From Nitrospirota bacterium (GTDB taxonomy: Bacteria > Nitrospirota > Leptospirillia > Leptospirillales > Leptospirillaceae): a stretch of DNA of 64,000 nt. This document shows positions 25,378 through 33,945 of the stretch, piece by piece (positions within the stretch are counted from its first letter, which is position 1; each line of letters starts with the position of its first letter). The position numbers were made by a program, and so were the translations under genes. Location of the stretch: positions 1 to 64,000 of the forward strand of contig JAMCWM010000036.1 in NCBI GenBank assembly GCA_023481175.1. The letters run 5' to 3'. The notes below the pieces were generated by a model. The model saw only the letters and a list, made by a program, of their open reading frames with translations, made no database searches and had not been told where the DNA came from.

Positions 25378-26333
25378 AAATGCGGATATATTTTCTCTTT
25401 TTCCTCTCAACCATTTTGCTGGGTGGAATCTTTGCTGTTGAAATGTATAAAGACGCCCATCCTGAATGGATGACATACCAGCGCCAATATTACCAACTGT
25501 TGGCAAAAGTGACCAAGAAACCCGAGTTGGCAAATTCCACGCTTTCTATTGTTCAGATCTGGAATCCCATTATGAATAAACCGGATCGTTGCATGACCTG
25601 TCATATGGCTATTGCCATTCCGGCGTTTAAGACGGCTCCCGAACCCTTTACGACACATCCCGATTTGGCGGGATACATCGGTAAACATCCCTTTGAAAAA
25701 TTCGGGTGTACCGTATGTCATGACGGACAGGGGGTCGCTACAAAGGTGTCAGAGGCGCATGGATTTAATGTCAGCCTCAATTACCAACCCAAAAGAGGGG
25801 CCTTTGCGGAAGCATCGTGCCTTAAATGCCATACCGATCTGTTCAAACCCGGTATCAATCCACCCATGACCCCATTCCTTAATTTGGCCAAGAAAACAAT
25901 CGTCCAGAAAGGGTGTGGTTCCTGCCATACAATGACCCAGTTCAACCTGCATGGGGTTCTTGCTCCGGATCTCTCGGGATTCGGAAGCCGAACCGAGTTA
26001 GGGTTTTATAATGTGCACGATTTCAACCATGTCGGCGGCCTTCATTCTGAACGGGAATGGGAGTGGGAACATTTCAAGAATCCCCGAAAGATTTCTCCGG
26101 GAATTCCCGCCTTCAAGGTTCCGCCAACCATCATGCCAAATTTTCATCTGACCGACCTGCAGACCACGGCTTTGACGACTTGGGTCTTGGGGCTTGATGA
26201 TCCGAGCGTGATCACCATTCCGCAAAAATTCCTCCCGATCGATCGGGATAATGGAAGGCCGATTCCGATTCCAATTACGAATTACAAGGGCGTTTTTGTT
26301 CCCGGCTTGGAAAAGGTTTCTATGGCAAACTGA
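25374..26333 (+). CDS. Membrane-anchored tetrahaem cytochrome c
   Basis: A 319-residue protein. An N-terminal hydrophobic segment (4-22) exports and anchors it. Four CxxCH haem sites are seen: C73-C76-H77, C112-C115-H116, C149-C152-H153 and C181-C184-H185. The C-terminal third, with TIMPNFHLTDLQTTALTTWVLGL, looks like the end of a mono-haem cytochrome domain, whose Met ligand would be in IMPNF. As last gene of the operon it probably replaces cytochrome c1 or f as electron partner of the Rieske protein. A strong terminator follows. Confidence 0.9.
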   Translation: MKMRIYFLFFLSTILLGGIFAVEMYKDAHPEWMTYQRQYYQLLAKVTKKPELANSTLSIVQIWNPIMNKPDRCMTCHMAIAIPAFKTAPEPFTTHPDLAGYIGKHPFEKFGCTVCHDGQGVATKVSEAHGFNVSLNYQPKRGAFAEASCLKCHTDLFKPGINPPMTPFLNLAKKTIVQKGCGSCHTMTQFNLHGVLAPDLSGFGSRTELGFYNVHDFNHVGGLHSEREWEWEHFKNPRKISPGIPAFKVPPTIMPNFHLTDLQTTALTTWVLGLDDPSVITIPQKFLPIDRDNGRPIPIPITNYKGVFVPGLEKVSMAN

Positions 26334-26356
26334 AAGCCCAGCACCCAAGAACTCTT

Positions 26357-26387
26357 AAAAACGGCAGGAGAAATCCTGCCGTTTTTT
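26357..26387 (+). terminator. Intrinsic terminator of the bc operon
   Basis: AACGGCAGGA (26360-26369) pairs with TCCTGCCGTT (26374-26383) around a GAAA tetraloop, with A-run before and T-run after (26382-26387). Confidence 0.9.
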
Positions 26388-26452
26388 GTTTAAGGGTGAC
26401 ACAATTTATCCGGCTAGGATAAAATGACGTTAAGAATTATTATGAGGGTTAA

Positions 26453-27424
26453 GTGGTCGACGCGGATAATCTTGTAAAAATATACCAAACCCGATCCGGC
26501 CATAGAAGGGCTGTGGACGGAATCTCCTTTCATGTCGGAGAGGGGGAGTTTTTTTCCTTTCTCGGGCCGAACGGAGCAGGTAAAACAACGACGATCGGTA
26601 TGATGGTTGCGCTTCTTGCTCCCACTTCGGGGCGCATATCGATCGACGGCCTTGATGTCACCCGTAACCCCCATGAGGTCCGTCAACGAATCGGAATCAT
26701 TTTTCAGGAACCAAGCCTTGACGATCGCCTGACTGCCTGGGAAAACCTCGAATTTCATGGGCGTCTTTATGGCCTTGCCGGGCCCGAAAGAAAAAAAAGG
26801 TCAAGCTTTCTGCTGGAGGTCATGGGTTTATACGAAAGAAAAAATGACTTGGTCAAAACATTTTCCGGTGGATTGAAACGTCGACTGGAGATTGTTCGAG
26901 GTCTGGTTCACGCTCCTCGTCTTCTTATCTTGGATGAGCCGACCTTGGGCCTTGATCCCCATTCGAGGCGAAATGTGTGGGAATATATTCATAATGTCCG
27001 GAAAAAAGTGGGAATGACTGTGTTTCTGACCACTCACTACCTCGAAGAGGCCGATGGATCCGACAGGGTCGCCATTATCAACCATGGCAAAATTGTGGCG
27101 CTGGATTCACCAGCACTGCTGAAAAAAAGTTTGGGTCCAGAAGTCTTGAATATATTAGTGGGAGAAAAAGAGGCACTCCGCAAGTTTTTGGTCGATGAAT
27201 ATCCTTCACTTTCCGAATCTATCCGAGAAGAACCGGATGGTTCAATTTCCTTCCCGATGCCATTCACTTCTCGAGATTCTCCTTGGGAAATGTTGAAAAA
27301 AATTCCCATTCAAATTACTCAGGCGTCCATAAGGCGTCCTAACCTCGATGATGTCTTTATTAAATATACCGGGGGGGATTTGGGCGATCCAGGGACGAAT
27401 ATGAAACCCGAGGCGATACAATGA
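26453..27424 (+). CDS. ABC transporter ATP-binding protein (ABC-2 exporter type)
   Basis: A 323-residue ATPase with Walker A GPNGAGKTT (38-46), Q-loop in FQEPSLDDRLT, signature FSGGLKRR (137-144), Walker B LLILDE (157-162) and switch histidine in LTTHYLEEAD. It belongs to the NodI/DrrA-like group that energises ABC-2 permeases. The C-terminal 100 residues are a family-specific extension. GTG start with GAGGG upstream; overlaps the permease gene by ATGA. The substrate is unknown; drug, lipid or polysaccharide export are all possible. Confidence 0.9.
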   Translation: MVDADNLVKIYQTRSGHRRAVDGISFHVGEGEFFSFLGPNGAGKTTTIGMMVALLAPTSGRISIDGLDVTRNPHEVRQRIGIIFQEPSLDDRLTAWENLEFHGRLYGLAGPERKKRSSFLLEVMGLYERKNDLVKTFSGGLKRRLEIVRGLVHAPRLLILDEPTLGLDPHSRRNVWEYIHNVRKKVGMTVFLTTHYLEEADGSDRVAIINHGKIVALDSPALLKKSLGPEVLNILVGEKEALRKFLVDEYPSLSESIREEPDGSISFPMPFTSRDSPWEMLKKIPIQITQASIRRPNLDDVFIKYTGGDLGDPGTNMKPEAIQ

Positions 27425-28293
27425 AGGACAAAACGTTGGACAGCCCGTTGGACCGCCCCATGGACCGCATGGACCAGTGGGCTCTCATCCTTCCGTCCTC
27501 GACGGCGCCACTTGCGGACAGAATGACGAGAGATCTAAGGGGGATATATACCCTTTGGTTACGGGATGTGATTCGTCTCTGGCGTGACAGGATTCGCCTT
27601 ATCGGCTCTTTCGTTCAGCCATTATTGTTTCTTTTTATCCTGGGGTCAGGGCTGTCTCCCAGACTTGGGGCGATGGGAGGGGGTGGAGGAGGTCGAACCT
27701 TAGGCTATCAGGATTTCATGTTTCCCGGAATTGTCGGGATGAGCGTCCTGTTCACTGCCTCGTTTGCAGGTGTGGCCATTGTCTGGGATCGGGAGGCAGG
27801 ATTTCTGAAGGAGGTCTTGGTGGCCCCCCTGTCCAGAACGGCGGTGGTCATCGGAAAGATATTGGGAGGAGCAACAAATTCTGTCATTCAAGGAAGCCTG
27901 ATTTTATCCTTGATGCCTTTCTTTCACCTGCATCCTCCTCTCATGGATATTGCCGGGGCATTTTTGGTGATGGTTCTGATCGGATTGACGCAAACATCGG
28001 TCGGAATCCTGCTTGGAGTTCGAATGACATCCAGCCAGGGATTTATGGTTTTGATGAACTTTATCATTCTTCCCCTGTTTTTCATGTCGGGGGCACTTTA
28101 CCCACTTGATCGTCTGCCTCATTGGCTTTCCATCGCCTCCCGTCTAGATCCTATGACCTATGGAATCGATCTTCTAAGAAATGCCCTCACAGGGATCCAT
28201 TACTATTCGGTATCGGCGGATGTCCTGGCATTGAGTTCCTTTTTGATGGCAATGAGTTTTCTATCAATCTATCTCTTCAACAAGGCCGACTAG
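27421..28293 (+). CDS. ABC-2 type transporter permease
   Basis: A 290-residue membrane protein with six hydrophobic segments after a ~50-residue cytosolic start. DREAGFLKEVLVAPLSR and the late PLDRLPHWLSIASRLDPMTYGIDLLR are typical of the NodJ/DrrB ABC-2 permeases. ATGA overlap with the ATPase gene; together they form a full exporter as a 2+2 assembly. Confidence 0.9.
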   Translation: MKDKTLDSPLDRPMDRMDQWALILPSSTAPLADRMTRDLRGIYTLWLRDVIRLWRDRIRLIGSFVQPLLFLFILGSGLSPRLGAMGGGGGGRTLGYQDFMFPGIVGMSVLFTASFAGVAIVWDREAGFLKEVLVAPLSRTAVVIGKILGGATNSVIQGSLILSLMPFFHLHPPLMDIAGAFLVMVLIGLTQTSVGILLGVRMTSSQGFMVLMNFIILPLFFMSGALYPLDRLPHWLSIASRLDPMTYGIDLLRNALTGIHYYSVSADVLALSSFLMAMSFLSIYLFNKAD

Positions 28294-28327
28294 AAATCGG
28301 ATCAGCATTGATTCAAGGGAGGAATCC

Positions 28328-28819
28328 ATGGCTTCAGAGGCGTCATTCGATATCGTTTCGAAGGTGGACATGCAGGAAGCGAAGAATGCGGTGGATCAAG
28401 CTGTCAAGGAAATGGGAACCCGGTTCGACCTCAAGGACAGCGGTTCAAAAATCGAATGGGAAAAGGAAGATCTCGTCATATCGTCGAAAGATAACCATAA
28501 ATTGGCCTCTGTGATCGATATCCTTGAATCGAAATTAGTCCGTCGAGGAATTCCTCTCAAGAATCTGGACAAGAAGAAAATCGAAGAGGCGTTAGGTGGA
28601 ACAGTTCGCCAGAAAGTCGTCTTCAAACAAGGATTAACGCAGGAAATATCGAAGGAAATAATCCGGGAAATAAAAGGAACCAAACAGAAGGTCCAACCCC
28701 AGATTCAGGGAGACAGCGTCAGGGTCAGCGGAAAATCGCGCGATGATCTACAGGCCATAATCTCGCATTTGAAAAACAAGGATTTTGGAATCGACCTTCA
28801 ATTTACCAATTACCGGTAA
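28328..28819 (+). CDS. YajQ family nucleotide-binding protein
   Basis: A 163-residue cytosolic protein. ASFDIVSKVDMQEAKNAVDQA at the start and the end segment GIDLQFTNYR are family hallmarks. YajQ proteins bind nucleotides; a Xanthomonas member is a c-di-GMP effector. With an EAL and a GGDEF protein in the same window it might be a c-di-GMP receptor, but that is inference. GGGAGGA precedes the ATG. Confidence 0.93.
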   Translation: MASEASFDIVSKVDMQEAKNAVDQAVKEMGTRFDLKDSGSKIEWEKEDLVISSKDNHKLASVIDILESKLVRRGIPLKNLDKKKIEEALGGTVRQKVVFKQGLTQEISKEIIREIKGTKQKVQPQIQGDSVRVSGKSRDDLQAIISHLKNKDFGIDLQFTNYR

Positions 28820-28854
28820 TTCATTTGAAATAAAGAAGACGGGGAATGCGCCTC

Positions 28855-29841
28855 ATGAATGAAAAAAATGGGATTTTAACTCTGGTGATGGCCTTGTTTC
28901 TTCTGTCGCTCTCCGGATGCGTGACGGTCAATCTCTATCCTCAGGAAAAAGGGTTGGAGGAAAAGGTCATCAAGCCATCCCAAGCCAAGGACAAGATTCT
29001 CTTTTTACCCATACGGGGGTTTATTGGAGACGAGCCAAGAAAAGGGGGAGTCCCCTTTCTGGGTGGAAAAACCGACCAGGTTCACCTTCTGGAGCAGGAA
29101 TTTCAAAAGGCCTCCCTGGACCCTCATATAAAGGCGGTGATTCTGAGAATCGACAGTCCCGGAGGGACTGTGACCGCCTCCGACAGGCTGTATCACAGGA
29201 TCCGGGAATTCAGGAAAAAAACGGGAATCCCGGTTGTGGCATTTTTTGGAGACCTGGGAGCTTCCGGCGCCTATTATGCGGCAATGGGGAGTGACGAGGT
29301 CTGGGCGCGTCCCACCAGTGTGGTTGGCAGTATCGGAGTGATGATCGCGAATCTTGGGTTCGAAGGGCTCATGAAGAAGGTCGGGGTCTCGGACAGGACG
29401 ATTGCTTCAGGGCCAGAAAAAGAAATGGGATCTCCATTAAGAAAGATGACACCGGAAGACAGGAAGATTTTTGAAGGGCTCGTCCAGGATTTTTACCAGA
29501 AATTTCTGGATGTGGTGGAAAAGAATCGAAGGATAGACGAAAAAAGTCTTTCTGTCCTGGCGGATGGAAGGGTGTTTACAGCTTCCCAGGCCAAAAGGGC
29601 CCATCTGATCGATCATATCGGCTATAGATCGGACCTTGTCATGAGTGTGAAGCAAAAGCTTGGCCTCAGCCATGTGAAGCTCGTCCGATATCAGGAGACA
29701 GGAGGCGGGTCGCCTCCCTTATTCGGGATGACAGCGGGCGGGTGGTCAGCTCTTTCTGAGGGAAGCCTGATTGCCCTTATTCGGTCGTTGGGACCGACAC
29801 CCCTTTATTTGTGGACCGCGGGGGGGCTGACCATGAAGTAG
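28855..29841 (+). CDS. sppA: Signal peptide peptidase SppA, short lipoprotein form
   Basis: A 328-residue S49 serine protease that degrades leftover signal peptides. It has a lipobox ending LSLSGC with Cys22, a ClpP-like fold with S137 in GASGAYYAA and the general base lysine likely K189 in SGPEKEMGSP. The short form (one protease domain) is typical. The ATG at 28855 is favoured since GGGGA lies 9 bases upstream; another ATG at 28846 is too close to that site. Its 3' end overlaps a convergent gene by 37 bases. Confidence 0.88.
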   Translation: MNEKNGILTLVMALFLLSLSGCVTVNLYPQEKGLEEKVIKPSQAKDKILFLPIRGFIGDEPRKGGVPFLGGKTDQVHLLEQEFQKASLDPHIKAVILRIDSPGGTVTASDRLYHRIREFRKKTGIPVVAFFGDLGASGAYYAAMGSDEVWARPTSVVGSIGVMIANLGFEGLMKKVGVSDRTIASGPEKEMGSPLRKMTPEDRKIFEGLVQDFYQKFLDVVEKNRRIDEKSLSVLADGRVFTASQAKRAHLIDHIGYRSDLVMSVKQKLGLSHVKLVRYQETGGGSPPLFGMTAGGWSALSEGSLIALIRSLGPTPLYLWTAGGLTMK

Positions 29842-30164
29842 GGGGCCTCGCCCAGAAGATGATGCGTCTGGCCCGGGTAGTGCCGGCAGAACGTTTTTCT
29901 TTCTCCTTTTGCAAAGGAGCGCCAGGCGTTCAAGACTTTTGAGGGAGCCTCCATATGGCCGGATTTACAGGATGCCTCCAACGATTCCGCAGTCGTGAAC
30001 CTGAAGAGTTCCAGCGCTTGGGGAACATGATTTTGGGCCCACCAGACGACAGGATATTCCTGGCCGGGGGGTGGGCTGTCTGCCTGGGCGAAGGATGAAT
30101 CCGAGAAAAACACGGCTCCCTGGAGAAGGATGATTGAAATAAAGAGGCAGGAGATTCGATTCAT
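29805..30164 (-). CDS. Small exported protein of unknown function
   Basis: A 119-residue protein with a signal peptide (MNRISCLFISIILLQGAVFF...SFAQA). The mature part has two cysteines (in EASCKSGHM and KTFCRHYPGQTHH) and many histidines. AAGGAG sits 6 bases before the ATG, and it overlaps the glycerate kinase stop by ATGA, which supports it as a real gene. The pattern of two Cys and several His could bind a metal or haem, but no CxxCH is present. Confidence 0.62.
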   Translation of the reverse strand: MNRISCLFISIILLQGAVFFSDSSFAQADSPPPGQEYPVVWWAQNHVPQALELFRFTTAESLEASCKSGHMEAPSKVLNAWRSFAKGERKTFCRHYPGQTHHLLGEAPYFMVSPPAVHK

Positions 30165-31465
30165 AGTCGCTCCTTTTCAGGTCCCGGCACGACGACGACA
30201 AGCAGGTCATTGAGATTGGATCCTGTTTTTCCAGTCCTTACAGCCATGCCGTGTCCTTCCAGAAAAGGGGCGGTGTCATGAGAGTCCAGGGCCCGATAGG
30301 CCTCCTGTGCCAAAACTGGGTCGCCCAATGGCCGGGTGGTTGCGATCATTCCTGCAAGTGAGGAGTTCCCGTCCCAGCCATCGGTGGCCAAGCTGAGGAC
30401 TGTGGCATCAATTGACGAAAGGGCCAGGGCAAGGGAGAGGCCCAATTCAAGGGATCGTCCTCCGCGGCCGAGAGTCTTTTTATCGAGACGGACGGTCGTT
30501 TCCCCCGAACAAAGCCAGACTGACCCACGGCCGCTTCTTCTCGTCTTCCAAAGAATGAGGGATCCCAGGACCTTTCCAGCCTCTCTGGCCTCTCCCCGAA
30601 GCTCTCCGGTCAGGAGGTGACGAGAAAAAGTCTCGCAAGGCCCCCCGTCGATAAAGACATCAAGGGCGACAGGGAGAAGCGTATCAGAACTTGCGATGAT
30701 CCCGCCATCCAAACTTTGCGGTGAGATTCTGTCGGCAAAATCCGTAAGAGGGGTCTCGGACAAGGCCTCCCTGATGGAGGAGGGGATGTTTTTGTCGAGC
30801 CAGCCTTCAAGAATCTGAAGCATGCGAGGACCGTTCCTGGGTGTGGGGAACATGAGTGCAGAGCCGACAAGAGGCGTCGAATCGCCTGGAATGTCAGAAA
30901 AGATGTAGGTCCGTGTAGGGCGGGGGTAAAGGAGGGCCGCCAGGCCACCACCCTTTATCCGGGATAGATGGATTCTCAGGCTGTTGATCAGCTCGATCGG
31001 CGCTCCGGCCTCCATCATCCGTTGTGTCAGGACCGCCTTTTCTTCGACAGATACCGGGAACACAGGATCGGCCACGAGGCTTGAGCTCCCACCGGAGATG
31101 GCGACCGCAACGGCCATTTCACGGGGAAGCTTTTCTATAAAATCCCTTATTCCGTCGAGTGCCCGGAGACTCTGTTGCCCCGGGAAAGGGTGGGGGCCAA
31201 AAAGAACCGGAAAGTCAGGTGATGGGGAAGGATAGCCCTCGGGAAGGATTGTGAGGGTCCTGGAAGGAAGGATGTTGAAAGTCTTGGCAAGGCTTTCCGT
31301 AAGGCCGCCTGAGGCCTTTCCGAGGGAGATAAGCGCTTCGGGAGGAGGATCGGTCTGTGGCAAGGAGTGAGATCGAAAAAATTCTGCTACAAGGGGGGCG
31401 GGAGAGACTCGTGAGAGGAAAGACGGAATCTGCTTCCGAAAAAGCTCAGCGATCACCTCACCCAT
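30161..31465 (-). CDS. Glycerate 2-kinase (MOFRL family)
   Basis: A 434-residue enzyme phosphorylating D-glycerate to 2-phosphoglycerate. The N-terminal DUF4147 domain has SLGKASGGL (nucleotide-binding region) and AISGGSSSL; the C-terminal MOFRL domain ends with KTGSNLNDLLVVVV. It would return photorespiratory or serine-derived glycerate to central metabolism. Its ATG overlaps the end of the upstream YHS-like gene by 8 bases. Confidence 0.9.
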   Translation of the reverse strand: MGEVIAELFRKQIPSFLSRVSPAPLVAEFFRSHSLPQTDPPPEALISLGKASGGLTESLAKTFNILPSRTLTILPEGYPSPSPDFPVLFGPHPFPGQQSLRALDGIRDFIEKLPREMAVAVAISGGSSSLVADPVFPVSVEEKAVLTQRMMEAGAPIELINSLRIHLSRIKGGGLAALLYPRPTRTYIFSDIPGDSTPLVGSALMFPTPRNGPRMLQILEGWLDKNIPSSIREALSETPLTDFADRISPQSLDGGIIASSDTLLPVALDVFIDGGPCETFSRHLLTGELRGEAREAGKVLGSLILWKTRRSGRGSVWLCSGETTVRLDKKTLGRGGRSLELGLSLALALSSIDATVLSLATDGWDGNSSLAGMIATTRPLGDPVLAQEAYRALDSHDTAPFLEGHGMAVRTGKTGSNLNDLLVVVVPGPEKERL

Positions 31466-31730
31466 TTTCTTTCCCGGGGGGCAAAATTGATTCTCCCGAT
31501 TTTAGTCGGGAGCGGAACGTCTGTGCACAGGAAGAAGAGCAGAAATAAATTTTTTTTCCGTCGACTTCGAGGGTTTCCTCGGCGTTTTGTGGCTCAATGT
31601 AAAGGCCACATATCGGATCCTGGACGAGAGGGGAAGCGATTTTCCGGCCGGTCGGGGTTCGGAACAGCGGGCGAAGAATCTTCCCCAGCAGGCCGATGAT
31701 GGTGACAAGAAGAATTAAACGAAGGAACAT
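31458..31730 (-). CDS. Membrane-anchored YHS/TRASH-like metal-binding protein
   Basis: A 90-residue protein with one N-terminal helix (3-20) and a small cysteine domain: DPICGLYI ... YFCSSSCAQTF. The C...C-x3-C arrangement resembles YHS/TRASH treble-clef metal sites and the PP0621 family. Possible metal or redox role in the membrane; unproven. First gene of a three-gene minus-strand operon. Confidence 0.68.
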   Translation of the reverse strand: MFLRLILLVTIIGLLGKILRPLFRTPTGRKIASPLVQDPICGLYIEPQNAEETLEVDGKKIYFCSSSCAQTFRSRLKSGESILPPGKENG

Positions 31731-31757
31731 TGCCGATCCCGGATGAAAAGGAACAGG

Positions 31758-32870
31758 ATGATTACATTTTGTGAATACATGAAACAGTCCCTTGGCGGAA
31801 AGGATGGGGGATATTATACCTCTCGGGGAAGAATCGGGTTCGAGGGAGGGGATTTTTTCACGGCGCCGGAGACAAGCAGCGCCTTTGCCTCTCTTTTGGC
31901 CCTCCAGATCATGGAGGCGGACCGAGCCCTCGGATATCCCGACCCATTTTATATGATCGAAGCAGGCCCGGGCAATGGAACGCTCGCGGTCGCCCTTCTG
32001 ACGGTTTTCAAGTCGGCGGCACCCGATCTGTATAACAGGATCGCCCCTTTTTTTTATGAACTTCCAGGCGTTCTACAGGAGCGTCAGAAAGAAAGACTGG
32101 CCAGCTTCAATATGCGATACCCGCCGCGGTGGATCCTCCCGACTGTCTTAAAAGGGGAAGATGCGGACGATGTTCAACCTGAAAGCGGAATCATTTTTGG
32201 AAACGAGTTTCTCGACGCTCTTCCGGTGCATCGGGTCCGTGGCGGGATTGGGGGCTGGGAGGAGTGTTATGTCGACCAGTCTGGAGATCGCCCCGAGCCG
32301 GTTTGGGGCCCCCTCTCGTCGGAAAAGGTCGAACGGGAGGTCCGGGAGGTGTTTGGTCCGAACGATGCCGAAATGCAGGGACAGGAAGTGGAACTGTGTC
32401 TGATGCTCAAGGATGTGTTGGCGCGCCTCGACCGTTTCCTGAAGCGCGGATTCATGCTTTGGATCGATTATGGAGACATCAGGGACGAGTTGTATTCCGG
32501 ACGGAGAAAAAGCGGAACGCTGCTTTCTTACAAAAATCACAAGGTGACGGACAATCTTCTTGAAGGGACTCCGGGCGAGTCGGACTTGACTGCATTTGTC
32601 GACTTTACCCGCGTTGCGCGATCCCTCTCTGCCCTGGATTACTCCCTTGAAGGATATACAGACCAGATGTCATGGCTGATGGGGTTGGGATTCCCCGAAT
32701 GGATTGAAGCAAACGCCAACCGACTGTCACCGGAGGAGATCATTCAATCCGGCATCCTCGTTCATCCCTTAAAAATGGGACGAATCTTCAAGGTACTGCT
32801 TATGAAAAAGGGGACGGAGTCATGCGATCGCACCGGATTCCGGTTCGGAGGACTCCGTCCCCCCTTGTAA
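31758..32870 (+). CDS. SAM-dependent methyltransferase of the MidA/NDUFAF7 (DUF185) family
   Basis: A 370-residue protein. ITFCEYMKQSL...GGYYTSR and GGDFFTAPETSSAFASLLALQI at the start, IEAGPGNGTLAVALL (SAM-binding loop) and FGNEFLDALPVHRV are diagnostic. The mitochondrial homologue methylates an arginine of complex I subunit NDUFS2; a bacterial target is not established. ATG at 31758 with AAGGA upstream; ATG at 31743 is an alternative. The last 17 codons lie in a large inverted repeat and read unlike the family. Confidence 0.85.
   Translation: MITFCEYMKQSLGGKDGGYYTSRGRIGFEGGDFFTAPETSSAFASLLALQIMEADRALGYPDPFYMIEAGPGNGTLAVALLTVFKSAAPDLYNRIAPFFYELPGVLQERQKERLASFNMRYPPRWILPTVLKGEDADDVQPESGIIFGNEFLDALPVHRVRGGIGGWEECYVDQSGDRPEPVWGPLSSEKVEREVREVFGPNDAEMQGQEVELCLMLKDVLARLDRFLKRGFMLWIDYGDIRDELYSGRRKSGTLLSYKNHKVTDNLLEGTPGESDLTAFVDFTRVARSLSALDYSLEGYTDQMSWLMGLGFPEWIEANANRLSPEEIIQSGILVHPLKMGRIFKVLLMKKGTESCDRTGFRFGGLRPPL
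32810..32862. repeat. Inverted repeat at the 3' end of the methyltransferase gene
   Basis: GGGGACGGAGTC (32810-32821) is the exact reverse complement of GACTCCGTCCCC (32851-32862). The 29-base spacer holds the palindrome GCGATCGC (32824-32831) and a second hairpin, ACCGGA-T-TCCGGT. The nested layout lies at the junction of two convergent genes and may act as a bidirectional terminator or be a REP-like element. Confidence 0.7.
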
Positions 32871-32887
32871 CAATAGTCCGGGGAAGA

Positions 32888-33235
32888 TTATTTCTGATTC
32901 TCCACAATATAGCGTGTGACCTCCTGAGCCTGGGCGTCCGTCAGAGAAAGACGTCCCGTCTGCTTCATGTACCGGTTCATCTTCAGCACGAGAATCCTCC
33001 AGTCTTCCGGAGACCGGTGGGTGAGGGCCGGAAGCCCGTGGCATTGGGAGCATCGGGTTGCGAAAAGGCCTGCGGGGGCTTCTGTCGATCCGGTCGGTCC
33101 CACGGCAGGGGAGGGAGAATTCGTCCGGTTTTTGTGGGGTCCCGGAATGATCATGAGAAGGATGAAGAAGGCCGCTGCAGCCCCTGCTGTGATGAGCAGG
33201 GCTCGGCTGTTGGAAAGGGGAGGACGGGAGTTCAA
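32888..33235 (-). CDS. Membrane-anchored monohaem cytochrome c
   Basis: A 115-residue protein with an N-terminal helix (12-31), a low-complexity Pro/Ser/Gly linker and one haem site, CSQCHGLP. Downstream MNRYMKQTGRLSLTDAQAQEVTRYI is the usual C-terminal helix; one of the two methionines should be the sixth ligand. A TTG start (33235) overlaps the upstream stop as TTGA, with GGAG eight bases before. It probably shuttles or receives electrons in the periplasm. Confidence 0.85.
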   Translation of the reverse strand: MNSRPPLSNSRALLITAGAAAAFFILLMIIPGPHKNRTNSPSPAVGPTGSTEAPAGLFATRCSQCHGLPALTHRSPEDWRILVLKMNRYMKQTGRLSLTDAQAQEVTRYIVENQK

Positions 33236-33888
33236 GGGGTTTCTCCAATCTGTTTTCTAAGAAATGGAACGAGGTCTTTGGCGATACTCTCCGAATAAAG
33301 CCTTCCCAGGAGCTTCGACGGAGCGGCCGGCTCAAAGGAAAGAAGCGGCTTTGGAGAACTGTGGCGTTCCATGGATCGGTCGATCCTTCGGGTCAGATCT
33401 CCCGAATGAAGGATGATGACGGCATCCATCCGGATCTTTCCTTCCTGCGTGGTCTGGATAATTCCTTCCTTGACCTTGTCCTCGAATTCCTTGACGACAA
33501 TCCTGAGGGTCGAACTTCCCGGAGGGGGGGAACCCTGCGAGAGGGCGGCATCGATCCCGCCGGCTCGTAACTCCCTGAGAAGAATGGAGTCAAGGGATGG
33601 GCCGAGAGGATGTTCCGGAACCAGCTGGGAGTAGGAGCCGTCGTTCTTGAAATAGGTCCCGACATCCTCCATGTTTTGGGGAAGGCTTGCCGGAAGGACA
33701 TAAATCCTTGCGATTGAAAGAGGCAAACTCTTCTTGATCGCCGATGGCTGCGGATCCGGGACAAGAATGGGAGGTGCCGGCCCATAGGAGGTGCAGGCGG
33801 GAAGAAGGAACGTCCCGGCCAGCAGCAGGAGCACGGAAAAATGACGAGCCATGGGGCGTTTGGAGCGAGACGAAAAATTTTTTTTCAT
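33232..33888 (-). CDS. Lipoprotein of unknown function
   Basis: A 218-residue lipoprotein (lipobox LLPAC followed by TSYGP). The mature region has an alternating beta pattern with SIARIYVLPASLPQ, LDSILLRELRAGGIDAAL and TLRIVVKEFEDKVKEG, similar in outline to outer-membrane auxiliary lipoproteins of the YajG/LptE kind, but not clearly a member. ATG at 33888 with AAAGGA upstream is preferred. It lies between an exported protein gene and the cytochrome gene, all in one direction. Confidence 0.65.
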   Translation of the reverse strand: MKKNFSSRSKRPMARHFSVLLLLAGTFLLPACTSYGPAPPILVPDPQPSAIKKSLPLSIARIYVLPASLPQNMEDVGTYFKNDGSYSQLVPEHPLGPSLDSILLRELRAGGIDAALSQGSPPPGSSTLRIVVKEFEDKVKEGIIQTTQEGKIRMDAVIILHSGDLTRRIDRSMERHSSPKPLLSFEPAAPSKLLGRLYSESIAKDLVPFLRKQIGETP

Positions 33889-33945
33889 GATCGTCCTTTC
33901 ATTTGAAGTCGTCACGGACAAATGGGGCTCTTGTCAGTGGAACGA

